Positions 17,282-28,428 are shown, counted from the stretch's first letter. The stretch is DNA of 64,000 nt from Bradyrhizobium vignae (GCF_004114425.1 NZ_RDQF01000010.1:117834-181833); one strand, 5' to 3'. Numbers and translations: made by a program. Notes: generated from the sequence alone by a model not told the origin.

Positions 17282-18705
17282 GCGCCTGTTCCACCTACCG
17301 TAATGCGTTCCATCAGCAGCGACGGTTGGCCGACGCCGACAGGCACGCCCTGGCCATTCTTGCCGCAGGTGCCGATCCCGGTGTCGAGCGCGAGGTCGTT
17401 GCCGATCATGCGGATGCGATGCAGGTCGGTCGGCCCGTTGCCGATCAGCATGGCGCCCTTCAAAGGCGCACCGATCTTGCCGTTCTCGATCTTGTAGGCC
17501 TCGGTGCACTGGAACACGTATTTGCCCGAGGTGATGTCGACCTGGCCGCCACCGAAATTCGCGGCGAACACGCCGTTCTTCACCGAGGCGATGATCTCGC
17601 CCGGCTCGCGGTCGCCCGCGAGCATGTAGGTGTTGGTCATGCGCGGCATCGGCACATGGGCATAACCCTGGCGACGGCCGTTGCCGGTCGGCTTCATGTT
17701 CATCAGCCGTGCGTTCTGCCGATCCTGCATGTAGCCGACGAGGATGCCGTCCTCGATCAGCACGGTGCGATTGGTCGGCGTGCCCTCGTCGTCGATCGAC
17801 AGCGAGCCGCGCCGCGAGGCAATGGTGCCGTCGTCGACCACGGTGACGCCTTTGGCCGCGACCTGCTGGCCCATCAAGCCGGCAAATGCCGACGTCTTCT
17901 TGCGGTTGAAGTCGCCTTCGAGGCCATGGCCGACCGCTTCATGCAACATCACGCCGGGCCAGCCGGCGCCGAGCACGACGTCCATTTCGCCGGCGGGGGC
18001 GGGAATCGATTCCAGGTTGACGAGCGCTTCGCGCAGCGCGCCGTCGGCGGCCTCGCGCCAGGACTTGGTCGCGATGAACTCGGCATAGCCGGCGCGGCCG
18101 CCATAGCCCTTGCTGCCGCTCTCCTGGCGGTCGCCCTGGCCGGCGACGACGGAGATGTTGACGCGCACCAGCGGACGGATGTCGCGATAGCTCTCGCCGT
18201 CGGGCCGCAGGATCTCGACGACCTGCCAGGTCGCGCCGAGACTCACGCTGACCTGCCGCACCCGCGGATCCTTGTCGCGCAGGTAAGCGTCGATCTCGGC
18301 CAGCAGCTTGACCTTGGTCTCGAAGCCCGGCGCATCGAGCGGGTTGTCGTCGCCATAGAGCCGCACATTGGTGTGCGCCGGCGGTGCGGCGAAGCTGCCG
18401 GAGTAGCCGCCGCGCACGGCAGCGACGGCGTCCGCGGCGCGAATCAGCGCCGGCAGCGACACGTCGGAGGAATGCGCGTAACCGACCGCGTCGTCCTTGA
18501 CGGCGCGCAGGCCGAACCCCTGCGAGGTGTCGTAGGTCGCCTGCTTCAGCCGCCCATTGTCGAACATCAGCGCTTCGGTCTGGCTGTATTCCAGGAACAG
18601 TTCGCCGTCGTCAGCGCCCGAAAGCCCGCGCGCGATCTCGTGGCGAACCTGGTCGCGGTCGAGATTGGCACGGTCGAGCAGGGAGGTTGTGGCAGGGTTG
18701 GTCAT
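17278..18705 (-). CDS. tldD: TldD family metalloprotease
   Basis: 475-residue member of the TldD/PmbA group, which as a TldD-TldE heterodimer degrades unfolded peptides and matures some modified peptides. The metal site HEAVGHGLEGD gives His255, Glu256 and His260. Other family blocks are GDNPLDAPGFETKVKLL and MGQQVAAKGVTVVDDG, and near the end MPRMTNTYMLAGD. The ATG at 18705 gives the family's usual length (about 475). It is coupled to lepB by ATGA. The partner TldE/PmbA is not in this window. Confidence 0.92.
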   Translation of the reverse strand: MTNPATTSLLDRANLDRDQVRHEIARGLSGADDGELFLEYSQTEALMFDNGRLKQATYDTSQGFGLRAVKDDAVGYAHSSDVSLPALIRAADAVAAVRGGYSGSFAAPPAHTNVRLYGDDNPLDAPGFETKVKLLAEIDAYLRDKDPRVRQVSVSLGATWQVVEILRPDGESYRDIRPLVRVNISVVAGQGDRQESGSKGYGGRAGYAEFIATKSWREAADGALREALVNLESIPAPAGEMDVVLGAGWPGVMLHEAVGHGLEGDFNRKKTSAFAGLMGQQVAAKGVTVVDDGTIASRRGSLSIDDEGTPTNRTVLIEDGILVGYMQDRQNARLMNMKPTGNGRRQGYAHVPMPRMTNTYMLAGDREPGEIIASVKNGVFAANFGGGQVDITSGKYVFQCTEAYKIENGKIGAPLKGAMLIGNGPTDLHRIRMIGNDLALDTGIGTCGKNGQGVPVGVGQPSLLMERITVGGTGA

Positions 18706-18816
18706 TCGTCCGTCCATTATCGGAAGATGTGGGGCAAGATAATGGTTTCGGACCAGTTCCGCGAGGGCGCCAGGTCTCACATTACGGAAACAATAGGATT
18801 GCCAGTTCAGCCGCCC

Positions 18817-19350
18817 CTACGGCAGCTTGTCGTACCCCTCACCCAGCCCGTTCAGGCTGAGCGGGAAGCCGATGCCTTCTTCCGGGGTCTCGAAGATGAT
18901 GAAGGTTGCGGTCTTGGCGCTGCGGAGCTGGCCGAGCAGCTTGTCTTCGAGAACGACCTCGGCGACGCAGCCGTTGGGGAGGCAGCGGACGAAGCCGGCG
19001 CGGCCGACGTCCTGGTTGTCGAGCTTGAGTCCGAGGCCCGAGGGCAACAGGACCCCGAGCGGGGCGACCACGCGCATCAGGCGGCTCTTCTGGTCGGCGG
19101 TCTTGAGCACGATCACGGTCAGGCCGGCATTGGAGCGGTCTTCCGCCACCACGCTCTGGATCAGGGCGCACTGCTCTGTCTGGGCGCCCGGCGGGGTGTC
19201 GCAGCGGATCTGCCAGTCGCCATGGACGGAGCGTACCGCGCCCTGCGCATGGGCAAGGCCCGGCAGCGCGAGGAGGACGATCGCAGCCACGAGGGCGGCC
19301 AGCGCCGGGAGGCCGTTCGCCGGCCTTGCCATCGATCTCGAAAGCCCCAT
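18817..19350 (-). CDS. Invasion-associated locus B (IalB) family exported protein
   Basis: 177 residues: a signal peptide (ALAALVAAIVLLALPGLAHAQ) and an IalB-type beta domain (VHGDWQIRCDTPPGAQTEQCALIQSV, then GFVRCLPNGCVAEVVLEDKLL). Conserved cysteines pair CDTPPG...C and CLPNGC. The start with AGAGGGA upstream is chosen; 63 earlier codons in frame look non-coding. Function is uncertain outside Bartonella, where IalB has been linked to red-cell invasion. It is divergent from coxB and precedes tldD on the same strand by about 110 bp. Confidence 0.87.
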   Translation of the reverse strand: MGLSRSMARPANGLPALAALVAAIVLLALPGLAHAQGAVRSVHGDWQIRCDTPPGAQTEQCALIQSVVAEDRSNAGLTVIVLKTADQKSRLMRVVAPLGVLLPSGLGLKLDNQDVGRAGFVRCLPNGCVAEVVLEDKLLGQLRSAKTATFIIFETPEEGIGFPLSLNGLGEGYDKLP

Positions 19351-19619
19351 CGGGTCGGTCCCTCTGCTCGCCTGGGTCACTCGCACCCTGGCGGACTGAT
19401 ACGGGAATGACGGCGTCTTGAAGGCGATTCCCAAGCAAATTCCGCGCCGCCCACACCGCCATCGCCCGCTCGAATCAGGCTCCTGCGCGGCTGCCTGCCA
19501 GTGCCTAACGCGGGCAATTCCGCTGTCAAGCCGCAGCATCCCGGGAAACGGTATTTTTGTCTGATGTTACTGGGAAATATCCTGCCGGTGATGGCTGGCA
19601 GACCAGGCTCAAGACTGCA

Positions 19620-19633
19620 TTGCGATAGATCAA
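19620..19633. promoter_or_regulatory. Imperfect FixK/FNR-type box upstream of coxB
   Basis: TTGCGATAGATCAA resembles TTGAT-N4-ATCAA with one degenerate half. It lies about 165 bp before the subunit II ATG. Other sites in this window match the consensus perfectly, so this one is weak. Confidence 0.35.
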
Positions 19634-19797
19634 GAATTATGGTTTGAGAGGCTTGATTTCGCGTTCTAGCGATCTGGCCCCGATTCCTCTTAGAGGTATT
19701 CTTGCGTGGCGGTTTGTCGGACTGGCGGATCGAATAAGCGTTTCCCGGAAACAGGGGAACGCACTTGGGGTGATTTCGTAAGGGGAGCGCGAACGGC

Positions 19798-20652
19798 ATG
19801 AGGATGTCGATGGGTCGGGTGGGCCGGCAATTGCTGGGATTGGCCACCATCGCCTTGGTGGCGGCTGGCGTTACGCTGGCGACGGGTGGTGCGGCATTCG
19901 CCGAGCTCGGGCAGCCGGCTCCGTGGGAGTGGACGCTCCAGCAGTCCGGTTCCCCAGTGATGGACAACATCGTCTGGTTCCACAATTTCCTATTCGTGCT
20001 GATCACCCTGATCACGCTGTTCGTCCTGGCGCTGCTCGTGATCGTGGTCGTCAAGTTCAACGCGAAGGCCAATCCGGTCCCGTCGCGGACCACCCACAAC
20101 ACGCTGATCGAGGTGGCCTGGACCCTCGTTCCGGTGCTGATCCTGGTCGGAATCTCGGTGCCGTCGTTCCGGCTTCTGTTCCTGGAGCTCGACGTGCCGA
20201 AGGCGGATCTGACCATCAAGGCGACCGGCAAGCAGTGGTACTGGTCGTATGCCTATCCCGATAACGGCAAGTTCGAGTTCGACTCGCTGATGGCGCAGGA
20301 CAAGCAGCCCCGTCTGCTCGGCGTCGACAACGAGATGGTGGTGCCGGTCAACAAGGTGATTCGCGTCCAGACCACCGGCGCCGACGTCATCCATGCCTTT
20401 GCGGTGCCGGCTTTCGGCATCAAGATCGACGCCATTCCGGGCCGTCTGAACGAGACCTGGTTCAAGGCCACCAAGACCGGCATGTACTACGGTCAGTGCT
20501 CGGAACTGTGCGGCAAGGATCACGCCTTCATGCCGATCGCCGTGCGCGTGGTGAGCGACCAGGAGTTCGCCTCCTGGATCGAGACGGCGAAGAAGAAGTT
20601 TGCGAGCGGCGGCACCAGCACCTACGCCTCCGCGGCCGGCCCGACGCAGTAA
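19798..20652 (+). CDS. coxB: Cytochrome c oxidase subunit II (aa3 type)
   Basis: 284-residue subunit that takes electrons from cytochrome c. It has a cleaved signal (LLGLATIALVAAGVTLATGG...FAE), two membrane spans (VWFHNFLFVLITLITLFVLALL and TLVPVLILVGISVPSF), then a periplasmic cupredoxin domain with WYWSYAYPD and the CuA site CSELCGKDHAFM: Cys234, Cys238 and His242. It starts the cox operon; AAGGGGAG lies before the first of three in-frame ATGs. The 440 bp to the divergent ialB gene must hold the promoter. Confidence 0.95.
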   Translation: MRMSMGRVGRQLLGLATIALVAAGVTLATGGAAFAELGQPAPWEWTLQQSGSPVMDNIVWFHNFLFVLITLITLFVLALLVIVVVKFNAKANPVPSRTTHNTLIEVAWTLVPVLILVGISVPSFRLLFLELDVPKADLTIKATGKQWYWSYAYPDNGKFEFDSLMAQDKQPRLLGVDNEMVVPVNKVIRVQTTGADVIHAFAVPAFGIKIDAIPGRLNETWFKATKTGMYYGQCSELCGKDHAFMPIAVRVVSDQEFASWIETAKKKFASGGTSTYASAAGPTQ

Positions 20653-20663
20653 GCGCCGGATGA

Positions 20664-22364
<1,701 letters not shown>

Positions 22365-22372
22365 GCAATCTC

Positions 22373-22399
22373 CCGCGGCGCCCGTGACGGGCGCCGCGG
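22373..22399 (+). terminator. GC-rich hairpin between coxA and ctaB
   Basis: CCGCGGCGCCCGT and ACGGGCGCCGCGG are perfect 13 bp arms with one base between (about 11 bp stem with a 3-5 base loop). No T-run follows, so it is more likely an mRNA 3' stabiliser or attenuator than a full terminator. Confidence 0.6.
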
Positions 22400-22425
22400 C
22401 GCTATAACGAAACGAGTAGATCTAA

Positions 22426-23370
22426 GTGTCCGTCCTCGACCATAACGCCATCGACATCAATCCCCGCATCTCCGAAGCGGAGGTCGGCGACTACATCGCG
22501 CTGCTCAAGCCGCGGGTGATGTCGCTGGTGATCTTCACCGCGCTGGTCGGAATGGCGATGGCGCCCGGGCATTTCCATCCCGTGTTGGCGATCACCTCGC
22601 TGCTCTGCATCGCGGTCGGTGCCGGCGCCTCCGGGGCACTCAACATGGCGCTCGAAGGCGACATCGACGCCAAGATGTCGCGCACGGCGAACCGGCCGAT
22701 TCCGCGCGGACGCATCACCCGTCCCGAGGCCATGACGTTCGGCATGACGCTCGCCTTCTTCTCGGTGATGACGCTCGGCATCCTCGTCAACTGGATCGCG
22801 GGCGCGCTGCTCGCCTTCACCATCTTCTTCTACGTCGTGATTTACACCCTCTGGCTGAAGCGCTGGACCGCGCAGAACATCGTGATCGGCGGCGCCGCCG
22901 GCGCGCTGCCGCCGGTGGTGGCGTGGGCCTCGGTGACGGGCACGGTCGATGTGGAGCCGCTGCTGCTGTTCGCCATCATCTTCTTCTGGACGCCGCCGCA
23001 TTTCTGGGCGCTGGCGCTGTTCCGCTCCGACGACTATGCGCGCGCCGGCATTCCGATGCTGCCCAACGTCGCCGGTCCCGACGCGACCCGCCTCCAGATC
23101 CTGCTCTACACGATCGTGCTGATCGCGGTGGCCGCGACGCCCTGGGCGCTCGGCTATTTCGACGCCGTCTACGGCATCGTCTCGCTGATCCTCGGCGCCG
23201 GCATGCTGGTGCTCGCGATCAACGTCTATATGCGGCGCGAACGCAGCCAGTCGCTGCGCGCGACCCGCAAGCTGTTTGCCTTCTCGATCCTGTATCTGTT
23301 CGCGCTGTTCGCGACCCTGCTGGCCGAGGTCGTGTATCGGGCGCTTGCTCCGATGGTTGGGGGCGCATGA
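22426..23370 (+). CDS. ctaB: Protoheme IX farnesyltransferase (haem O synthase)
   Basis: 314-residue membrane prenyltransferase that attaches farnesyl to haem b on the way to haem a. The first Asp-rich motif is in [23 protein letters not shown]; the family blocks [24 protein letters not shown] and [12 protein letters not shown] follow, and about nine spans are present. The start is GTG 22426, since the previous bases offer no ATG in frame. It is the third gene of the cox operon, 61 bp after coxA and separated by the hairpin. Confidence 0.94.
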   Translation: MSVLDHNAIDINPRISEAEVGDYIALLKPRVMSLVIFTALVGMAMAPGHFHPVLAITSLLCIAVGAGASGALNMALEGDIDAKMSRTANRPIPRGRITRPEAMTFGMTLAFFSVMTLGILVNWIAGALLAFTIFFYVVIYTLWLKRWTAQNIVIGGAAGALPPVVAWASVTGTVDVEPLLLFAIIFFWTPPHFWALALFRSDDYARAGIPMLPNVAGPDATRLQILLYTIVLIAVAATPWALGYFDAVYGIVSLILGAGMLVLAINVYMRRERSQSLRATRKLFAFSILYLFALFATLLAEVVYRALAPMVGGA

Positions 23371-23377
23371 GGCAGGA

Positions 23378-23542
23378 ATGGCTGACAAACGCGAGCCAAA
23401 TGGAATCGTCCTCACCGAGGCGCAGCAGAAGAGCCGTCGTCAGCGTTCGATCGCAATCGCGCTCGCGCTGGGCGTGCTCGTGGTGCTGTTCTTCGCCGTC
23501 ACCATGGTCAAGGGGCCGGCAGTACTAGTGCGGCCGATGTAG
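23378..23542 (+). CDS. Small single-span protein of the cox operon
   Basis: 54 residues: a charged N-terminus ([24 protein letters not shown]), then one membrane span ([20 protein letters not shown]) and a short KGPAVLVRP tail. It has a purine-rich site and lies 7 bp after ctaB and 5 bp before ctaG, so it is inside a tight operon. Small CoxF-like proteins at this position are common in rhizobial cox operons; an assembly or subunit role is inferred from position alone. Confidence 0.82.
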   Translation: MADKREPNGIVLTEAQQKSRRQRSIAIALALGVLVVLFFAVTMVKGPAVLVRPM

Positions 23543-23547
23543 GGAAG

Positions 23548-24204
23548 ATGGGTCACGAGCCGACCATATCGCGGGATCAGAGCCGGACAGCCGCCAAAGG
23601 CCGCCGCGGCGGCCGGTTCAGTGGTCTTGGCCGCGACGCGTTGGTCGCCTCGATCTGCGGCGGCGTGGTCGCGCTGATGGTCGGTGCTTCCTACGCGGCG
23701 GTGCCGTTCTACAACTGGTTCTGCCGCGCCACCGGCTTCAACGGCACGACGCAGGTTGCGACCTCGGCGCCGGCCAACGGCCCGATCGCGCGGAAGATCT
23801 CGGTGCGCTTCGATTCCAACGTCGCGCCCGGCCTGCCCTGGAAGTTCGAGCCGGAGCAGAGCGAGATCGAAGTCAATATCGGCCAGGTCGTGACCGTCTT
23901 CTACACCGTGACCAATCAGGCCGCGCGCACCACTGCGGGCCAGGCCGCCTACAACGTCGCGCCGCTGACGGTCGGCTCCTACTTCCAGAAGATCAACTGC
24001 TTCTGCTTCACCGAGCAGACCATGGCGCCCGGCGAGAAGCGCGAGATGCCGGTCGTGTTCTACGTCGATCCCTCGATCGCCGAGGACCACGAGAATGACG
24101 GGCTGAATACGATCACGCTGTCCTACACGTTCTACCCGGTGAAGGATCCGGTGGTGAAGCCGCTCGCCGCCGGCGAGAACGACAAACGCAAAGGAAATCT
24201 TTGA
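23548..24204 (+). CDS. ctaG: Cytochrome c oxidase assembly protein CtaG (Cox11 family)
   Basis: 218 residues: one membrane anchor ([29 protein letters not shown]) and a periplasmic domain that delivers copper to CuB. The copper motif [19 protein letters not shown] is present, followed by [11 protein letters not shown]. The cysteine after the anchor (YNWFCRATG) is also conserved in Cox11. It sits between the small membrane gene and ctaE, the usual order ctaB-ctaG-ctaE. Confidence 0.94.
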   Translation: MGHEPTISRDQSRTAAKGRRGGRFSGLGRDALVASICGGVVALMVGASYAAVPFYNWFCRATGFNGTTQVATSAPANGPIARKISVRFDSNVAPGLPWKFEPEQSEIEVNIGQVVTVFYTVTNQAARTTAGQAAYNVAPLTVGSYFQKINCFCFTEQTMAPGEKREMPVVFYVDPSIAEDHENDGLNTITLSYTFYPVKDPVVKPLAAGENDKRKGNL

Positions 24205-24282
24205 CCGCCGCGCTCACGCTCGGACGGTCGGAAACAAGGGGATAAGTGCCTGATAGGCACGGGATTGAGGAGAGAGACGGAA

Positions 24283-25179
24283 ATGGCCACGGCGCATACC
24301 AAGCATCACGACTATCACCTGGTCGATCCCTCTCCCTGGCCGGCTGTCGGCTCGCTCTCGGCATTCATCATGGCGGTCGGCGCGATCGCCTGGATGCACC
24401 ACATGTTCTCCGCGGCGCCGATCGTGTTCGGTGTCGGCACCGTGGGCGTGCTCTACACCATGGCGAGCTGGTGGGCCGACGTGATCAAGGAAGCCCAGTA
24501 CAAGGGCGACCACACCCGCGTCGTGCAGCTGCATCACCGCTACGGCATGATCCTGTTCATCGCCTCCGAGGTGATGTTCTTCGTCGCCTGGTTCTGGGCT
24601 TATTTCAACGCGGCGCTGTTTCCGGCCGACGCCGTCCACGCCACCCGCGATGCGGTGTTCGGCTGTGGTCTCGGCACCCAGCCCGGTGCCTGCTCCGTCC
24701 CCGGCACCTGGCCGCCGAAGGGCATCGAGACCTTCGATCCCTGGCATCTGCCGCTGCTGAACACGCTGATCCTGCTCACGTCGGGCACCACCGTGACCTG
24801 GGCGCACCATGCGCTGCTCGAGAACGACCGCCAGGGCCTGAAATACGGGCTGATCCTCACCGTCCTCCTGGGCGCCGCCTTCACCTGTGTGCAGGCCTAT
24901 GAATACAGCCACGCGGCGTTTTCCTTCGCCGGCAACGTCTATGGCGCGACCTTCTTCATGGCGACCGGCTTCCACGGCTTCCACGTGCTGGTCGGCACCA
25001 TCTTCCTGATCGTGTGCCTTGCCCGCGCCTATGCCGGCCACTTCACGCCGAAGCAGCATCTCGGTTTCGAGTTCGCCGCCTGGTACTGGCACTTCGTCGA
25101 CGTGGTCTGGCTGTTCCTGTTCCTCTGCATCTATGTCTGGGGACACGGCGCCGAGACCATGGCCCACGGCGCGCACTAA
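24283..25179 (+). CDS. ctaE: Cytochrome c oxidase subunit III
   Basis: 298-residue membrane subunit with seven spans. Blocks: [18 protein letters not shown], ...[22 protein letters not shown] (with the conserved Glu) and [18 protein letters not shown], ending in [17 protein letters not shown]. An AGGAGAGAG site precedes the ATG; the frame extends six codons upstream to a TTG that is not needed. The last two bases of the TAA stop belong to the start of a two-hairpin repeat, so the repeat abuts this gene exactly. Confidence 0.95.
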   Translation: MATAHTKHHDYHLVDPSPWPAVGSLSAFIMAVGAIAWMHHMFSAAPIVFGVGTVGVLYTMASWWADVIKEAQYKGDHTRVVQLHHRYGMILFIASEVMFFVAWFWAYFNAALFPADAVHATRDAVFGCGLGTQPGACSVPGTWPPKGIETFDPWHLPLLNTLILLTSGTTVTWAHHALLENDRQGLKYGLILTVLLGAAFTCVQAYEYSHAAFSFAGNVYGATFFMATGFHGFHVLVGTIFLIVCLARAYAGHFTPKQHLGFEFAAWYWHFVDVVWLFLFLCIYVWGHGAETMAHGAH

Positions 25180-25278
25180 AGCATGATCCGGAAAAGTGCG
25201 AAGCGGTTTTCCGGAAAGATCATGCGTAAACAACAAGCTAAAGCGCGATGACGAGTCTCCAAATCTCATCGCGCTTCA
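25177..25278. repeat. Two-hairpin dispersed repeat, copy B
   Basis: About 102 bp: TAAAGCATGATCCGG at the left, CATCGCGCTTCAGC at the right. First hairpin: GCATGATC / GATCATGC with inner CCGGAAAA / TTTTCCGG. Second: AAAGCGCGATGA / TCATCGCGCTT. The left TA is shared with the ctaE stop; the right TA has changed to CA. It lies in the same orientation as copy A and inverted relative to copy C. Confidence 0.88.
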
Positions 25279-25297
25279 GCCGTATCGAACCGATCAG

Positions 25298-25325
25298 AAA
25301 GGGCGGCCGCAGGGCCGCCCTTTCG
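25298..25325 (+). terminator. Terminator-like hairpin after ctaE
   Basis: AAAGGGCGGCC-gcag-GGCCGCCCTTT followed by cgcttt. It stands between copy B of the repeat and the DUF983 gene and could end or attenuate the cox transcript. Confidence 0.65.
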
Positions 25326-25375
25326 CTTTCCGGCCGCCGGATGTTTCGGCGGAAACTGTGATAGAGTCCGCCATC

Positions 25376-25777
25376 ATGAACGACAGCGCCGGCACACCCC
25401 AATCCGAAACCACGGTCCTGCAAAGCGCGCTGCGCGGGCTCGCCTGCAAATGTCCGCGCTGCGGCCAGGGCAAGCTCTATGCGGGCTTCCTGACGCTCGC
25501 GCCGGCTTGCGACCGATGCGGCCTCGATTACGCCTTCATCGATACCGGCGATGGTCCGGCGATCTTCATCATCATGCTCGCCGGTGCCATCGTGGTCGGT
25601 TGCGCGCTCGTCGTCGAGGTCAAGTACCAACCGCCGTTCTGGCTGCATGCGGTGCTCTGGCTGCCGCTGATCCTCGCCACCACGCTGTTGCCGCTGCGTG
25701 CGATGAAATCGTTGCTGATCGCGCTGCAGTTTCACCACAAGGCGGCGCCGGGCCGGTTGGTCGATCGCGCGAAATGA
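25376..25777 (+). CDS. DUF983 membrane protein
   Basis: 133 residues with a zinc-ribbon-like N-terminus (CKCPRCGQGKLYAGFLTLAPACDRCGLDY, cysteine pairs spaced as in a rubredoxin knuckle) and two membrane spans (FIIMLAGAIVVGCALVVEV and FWLHAVLWLPLILATTLLPL). DUF983 genes commonly stand beside cox genes, and a role in oxidase assembly has been suggested. Its TGA overlaps the ATG of the SURF1 gene (ATGA). The four cysteines are all present. Confidence 0.88.
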   Translation: MNDSAGTPQSETTVLQSALRGLACKCPRCGQGKLYAGFLTLAPACDRCGLDYAFIDTGDGPAIFIIMLAGAIVVGCALVVEVKYQPPFWLHAVLWLPLILATTLLPLRAMKSLLIALQFHHKAAPGRLVDRAK

Positions 25778-26526
25778 ACGAGCCTGCGCGCAAGGCCCGC
25801 GTGGCCGGCTTCGCGCTGTTCACGCTGCTCCTGACGGCTGTGTTCGTCGCGCTCGGTGTCTGGCAGTTGCAGCGCCGGACAGCCAAGCACGCGCTCATTG
25901 CGGCACTCACCGAACGGCTCGCGGCATCGCCGACGGCGCTGCCGCCGTCCGCGCAATGGACCGCGCTGAATCCTGCCCGCGATGAATTCCGCCGCGTCAG
26001 CTTCACCGCGACCTATGCAGCCCTGCCCGATGCGATGGTTTATTCCTCCGGCTCTGCGGTGCGCAAGGACGCCTCCGGCCCGGGCACCTGGGCCTTCCTG
26101 CCGGCGCGGCTTCCCAGCGGCGAGACGGTCGTGATCGATGCGGGCTTCGTCGAGAACACGATGCAGGACCGCGGTGTCGAGGACCGCGCGGTGAAGAAGC
26201 TCGTCACGGGCCAACCGATTGAGCTCACCGGCTATCTGCGCTTTCCCGAGGCGCCAGGCTGGCTGACGCCGGCGGAGAATCGCGACAAGCGGCTCTGGTT
26301 CGTGCGCGATCATCTGGGAATCGCAAGCGCGCTCGGCTGGGGCGCGGTTGCGCCGTTCTATATCGATCTCGAGCAGCCCGCGCCCGCGAACGGCATTCCG
26401 CGTCCGGGCCCGCTCGAGGTGAATCTGAAGGACGACCACCTGCAATATGCTGTTACCTGGTTCACGCTTGCGGGCGCCGTGCTGATCGTCTTCGCCGTGT
26501 GGGCAAGAGGCCGGCGCCAGAGCTGA
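25774..26526 (+). CDS. SURF1 family oxidase assembly protein
   Basis: 250-residue Surf1 homologue that helps insert haem a into subunit I. An N-terminal span (FALFTLLLTAVFVALGVWQLQRR, the signature GxWQLxR) and a C-terminal span (YAVTWFTLAGAVLIVFAVWA) flank a periplasmic domain with LPSGETVVIDAGFVEN. The tail ...HLQYAVTWF is also a Surf1 hallmark. It is coupled to DUF983 and ends the cox-related run. Confidence 0.92.
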   Translation: MNEPARKARVAGFALFTLLLTAVFVALGVWQLQRRTAKHALIAALTERLAASPTALPPSAQWTALNPARDEFRRVSFTATYAALPDAMVYSSGSAVRKDASGPGTWAFLPARLPSGETVVIDAGFVENTMQDRGVEDRAVKKLVTGQPIELTGYLRFPEAPGWLTPAENRDKRLWFVRDHLGIASALGWGAVAPFYIDLEQPAPANGIPRPGPLEVNLKDDHLQYAVTWFTLAGAVLIVFAVWARGRRQS

Positions 26527-26641
26527 GCTCATCGGAAGATATTTCGAGGGAACCGGTATCGCCCGGGGTTTATTTTTCAGCGCATATTCACGACTGTGGT
26601 CCTAAGCCACCGGGATTTTCCGCGGCAGACAGGATTGTAGC

Positions 26642-27007
26642 GTGAGCGATTTCGACCAGATGGGAATTGTCGTCGATTGGGTGGACGCCTGCCGGAAGGG
26701 CGATCTCGCGACACTGCTCGACCTCTATGCGGACGATGCGCAGCTCGAATGCACGTGTAACGGCACGCGGCGCTACCACGGCCGGAGCGAGATCGAGGCC
26801 TATTGGCAGCCGCAGCTCAGCGCCTTCTCGTCGGCGGGTTTCGGTCTGGAAGAGATCCATCCCGCGCCCCACGGCATCGATCTCGAATATTCCGTCGCCG
26901 GCGCGCTGCGCATTCAGGCCTCGTTCCGCTTCAGCCTGGATGGCAAGATCCGCAGCACGCTGTGCGAACCGGCGCTACAGAACGCGCATGATGGCTGCGG
27001 CTGTTAG
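26642..27007 (+). CDS. NTF2-like (SnoaL-type) protein
   Basis: 121 residues of NTF2-like fold: VVDWVDACRKGDLATLLDLYADDAQLEC, then YHGRSEIEAYWQPQLSAF and strands to the end. The start is GTG 26642; no ATG fits. Its role is unknown. It overlaps by 4 bp the end of the kinase gene that runs from the other strand. The C-terminus is cysteine-rich (HDGCGC). Confidence 0.75.
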   Translation: MSDFDQMGIVVDWVDACRKGDLATLLDLYADDAQLECTCNGTRRYHGRSEIEAYWQPQLSAFSSAGFGLEEIHPAPHGIDLEYSVAGALRIQASFRFSLDGKIRSTLCEPALQNAHDGCGC

Positions 27008-28344
27008 CCTGATGATGGCGCGTCCCGCGTTGCCTGTACCGGAAGGCGGCAGCGCACGTAAGTTCGCTCATCCATGCGCAACAGGGACAGCGATCCGCTG
27101 AGCGCACGCACGCGCTCATGCATGCCGGTCAGCCCCCGGCCGAAGATGTTGCCCGCAGGAAAACCGCCGCCATCATCGGAGATCTCGACGACGAGCGTCT
27201 CGCCGGCGACGGCCGCCTGCACATCTACGTTGCTGGCCTCGGCATGGCGGAGCGCGTTGGTCAGTGCTTCCTGGATCACCCGATACACGGTCTGAGCCAA
27301 CGGCCCGTGGATCACGTTCAGATCCGGATCGATCGTGTCCGTGACGGCGATATGCGGTGCCTGCTTGCCAAAATTCCGGATCAGCGTCTGCACGCTGGTC
27401 GCAAGGCCCAGTTCCTCGATGTAGAGCGGCCGCAGCCGGTCGAGAATGCGGCGGTTGGTCTGCTGGAGCGCCTCGACCGATTGTAGTACCTCCCGTGCCG
27501 AGTTGCCGAGATTTCCTGTCTGCGGCGCAGCGTCGACCAGCGCGATCGTGCCGGCGCGGATGCTGAACAGCAGCGGTCCGAGCTCGTCGTGCAGTTCGCG
27601 GGCGAGATCGCGCCGCTCATCGTCCTGGAGCGACACCAGACGGTGCATCAGATCACGATTGTCCCGGCTCAGTTGCGCAAGCGTTGCGGCCAGTGCATTC
27701 GCCTCCTCGCAACCTTGCCGAATTTCCGGCGGGCCCCCGACCGGAATCGGCCTGGTGTAGTCGCCCTGTCGTATTCGCGTGAGACCTTCGCCGAGATCTT
27801 GCAGAGGGCGCAGGACAGATCCCGCCAGGACGTAGGCGATCGTGCCGGTAAGAACCATCAGTCCGGCGACCAGGCTGGTCAGCGCAAGAAAGCCGATCCA
27901 TTTCTCGAACAGATCGGCCGATATGTCCGGCACGAAGACGATGTCGCCGATACGTCTGCCGTCGATCATCACTGGGGATGCCACGCCCAAGTTTGGGATG
28001 GCGAGAAGGTCGATGAACCATTGCGGCACGCCATGCGACTTGCGCGGGCCGTCCTTCGGCACCGGCGCGGCACCTGCTTCCAGGGCCCGGAACTGGATGT
28101 CGGAGGAGGTGTCCAAAGAATGGACAAAGGCGTCGAGCGTCTGCCGTGGATTGTCCGATGCGCGAAGGGTATTGTTGAGCGCAGCGGCGATGGCTTCTGT
28201 CGAACGCCGCCTCGGCTCGTTCTCCTCGGCCAATTGGCCCGTCGCGAATATCTGGAGCAGCACGCCCCCCAGGATCAGCGCCGCGAGAAAGCTAGCGCCG
28301 AGCGGAAGAAACAGTTGCGTCCTGAACGAAAGTCGTTGCCACAT
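27004..28344 (-). CDS. Sensor histidine kinase (NarL-partner, HisKA_3 type)
   Basis: 446-residue membrane kinase: N-terminal span (LFLPLGASFLAALILGGVLLQIF), a periplasmic loop of about 120 residues, a second span (WIGFLALTSLVAGLMVLTGTIAYVLAG), HAMP (LRPLQDLGEGLTRIRQGDYT) and a HisKA_3 domain with phospho-acceptor His252 in LARELHDELGPLLFSIRAG. The HATPase follows (ISDDGGGFPAGNIFGRGLTGMHERV). It is divergent from a NarL-type response regulator 84 bp away, so the two form a probable pair. The ligand is unknown. Confidence 0.92.
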   Translation of the reverse strand: MWQRLSFRTQLFLPLGASFLAALILGGVLLQIFATGQLAEENEPRRRSTEAIAAALNNTLRASDNPRQTLDAFVHSLDTSSDIQFRALEAGAAPVPKDGPRKSHGVPQWFIDLLAIPNLGVASPVMIDGRRIGDIVFVPDISADLFEKWIGFLALTSLVAGLMVLTGTIAYVLAGSVLRPLQDLGEGLTRIRQGDYTRPIPVGGPPEIRQGCEEANALAATLAQLSRDNRDLMHRLVSLQDDERRDLARELHDELGPLLFSIRAGTIALVDAAPQTGNLGNSAREVLQSVEALQQTNRRILDRLRPLYIEELGLATSVQTLIRNFGKQAPHIAVTDTIDPDLNVIHGPLAQTVYRVIQEALTNALRHAEASNVDVQAAVAGETLVVEISDDGGGFPAGNIFGRGLTGMHERVRALSGSLSLLRMDERTYVRCRLPVQATRDAPSSG

Positions 28345-28428
28345 TAGGCCAATTCTAACGCGCAGCGGCGGGTTTTGCTCTTTCCATTTATTCCCGCCGG
28401 TTTATGAGTCGAAGAAAGAGGGTCCGCG

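Noticed and set aside
16505..17509. Longer signal peptidase start at 17509
   Set aside because: The upstream part overlaps tldD in another frame; ATG 17281 gives the family N-terminus.
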